Source: Flavobacteriaceae bacterium (lineage in GTDB: Bacteria; Bacteroidota; Bacteroidia; Flavobacteriales; Flavobacteriaceae). From it: 5,721 nt of DNA. The notes beneath the pieces were generated by a model that did not search any database, had not been told where the DNA came from, and saw only the letters and a list, made by a program, of their open reading frames with translations. Position 1 is the first letter of the stretch. Each line of letters begins with the position of its first letter. The position numbers and the translations under genes are program-made. Below are positions 5,399 to 5,721 of the stretch, in pieces. The DNA is taken from contig JABDMQ010000321.1 in NCBI GenBank assembly GCA_013001365.1, positions 1 to 5,721 of the forward strand, written 5' to 3'.

Positions 5399-5721
5399 TT
5401 AATTATGCAAGTCTACACAGTTGCATTTTGGTTGAGGAAAAGGTAGGTCAAAACCTAACATGACCTCATGTGACCCATTGGCATATGGATTAAGGTCTGA
5501 TGTAATGTAGTCAAAAGAGTAACCAATATTGATGACATCAGAGATCTTGAAGTTAACTAATGCGCCAACACCATCGCCTACACGATAGAAGGCACCTAGC
5601 CATATCTGCTCATTAAGGTAAAAGTTACTGGTCAGGTCAACAGATACTGGGGCCCCATTGGTATATTTCACCAAGAAGGTTGGCTTGAAGGCCAACTTCC
5701 TGTTAATTTTCCAATAATAAC
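5399..5721 (-). CDS. PorP/SprF-like T9SS outer-membrane protein, C-terminal part (cut by window edge)
   Basis: The frame is open from the right edge to TAA at 5401-5399, giving 106 visible codons that begin YYWKINRKLAFKP. The rest shows FLVKYTNGAP, DLTSNFYLNEQIWLG, FYRVGDGVGALVNF, ISDVINIGYSFDY, TSDLNPYANGSHEVMLGF. These are the last beta-strands of the PorP/SprF family, where the GSHE-x-MLG segment sits near the C terminus. The internal TTG at 5695-5693 is not a start, since the family sequence continues in frame before it. The short tail after the final strand carries Cys-Asn-Cys (5425-5417) and ends DLHN. The protein should be an outer-membrane beta-barrel partner of T9SS cargo. Its own cargo could be the giant protein downstream, 134 bases away on the same strand, or something further upstream. 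Confidence 0.92.
   Translation of the reverse strand, partial: YYWKINRKLAFKPTFLVKYTNGAPVSVDLTSNFYLNEQIWLGAFYRVGDGVGALVNFKISDVINIGYSFDYITSDLNPYANGSHEVMLGFDLPFPQPKCNCVDLHN

Noticed and set aside
5399..5695. A complete 98-residue protein starting at TTG 5695
   Set aside because: The family sequence continues in frame upstream to the window edge (YYWKINRK before the TTG codon), so this is the tail of a longer gene.
1..5721. A single PorP gene split by insertion of the giant gene
   Set aside because: On the minus strand the C-terminal part comes first and the N-terminal part last. An insertion would leave them in the opposite order, so these are two separate genes.

Overview
The window looks like a piece of a Bacteroidota chromosome, probably from the Flavobacteriales/Cytophagales side of the phylum. 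The evidence is AT-rich DNA, a start codon without a clear Shine-Dalgarno site on the main gene, PorP/SprF-type outer-membrane proteins, and a giant secreted protein with a gliding-motility-type (type B) type IX secretion (T9SS) sorting domain. All supported genes are on the minus strand, so transcription runs from high to low coordinates.

Layout in the direction of transcription: (1) 5721-5399, the 3' end of a PorP/SprF-like gene that continues beyond the window; (2) 5398-5265, a 134-base AT-rich gap with two dyad-symmetric elements and only weak promoter-like sequence; (3) 5264-288, one intact 1658-residue gene for a secreted repeat protein; (4) 286-1, the 5' end of a second PorP/SprF-like gene, which starts one base after the giant gene's stop codon (TGA-T-ATG).

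The giant protein has a signal peptide (1-21), a cysteine-rich N-terminal region of unknown type (22-160), a PKD domain (about 162-240), and a divergent HYR-like module (245-337). Two blocks of four-cysteine HYR-like repeats of 79-80 residues follow. Each block ends in a variant module that has lost the third cysteine, giving an order of 5 canonical + 1 variant, then 7 canonical + 1 variant. A region of about 95 residues (1463-1558) leads to the C-terminal sorting domain (about 1559-1658). By my count the protein has 74 cysteines but only six lysines, with none between residues 3 and 882.

Likely joint role (inference from known SprB/SprF-type pairs): the giant protein is exported by Sec and then T9SS to the cell surface as an adhesin or filament. 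The adjacent PorP/SprF-like outer-membrane proteins would act as cognate secretion or anchoring partners. The most interesting points are the PorP-adhesin-PorP arrangement, the higher-order block structure of the repeat array, and the extreme lysine depletion. I see no mobile element, CRISPR array, tRNA or rRNA.
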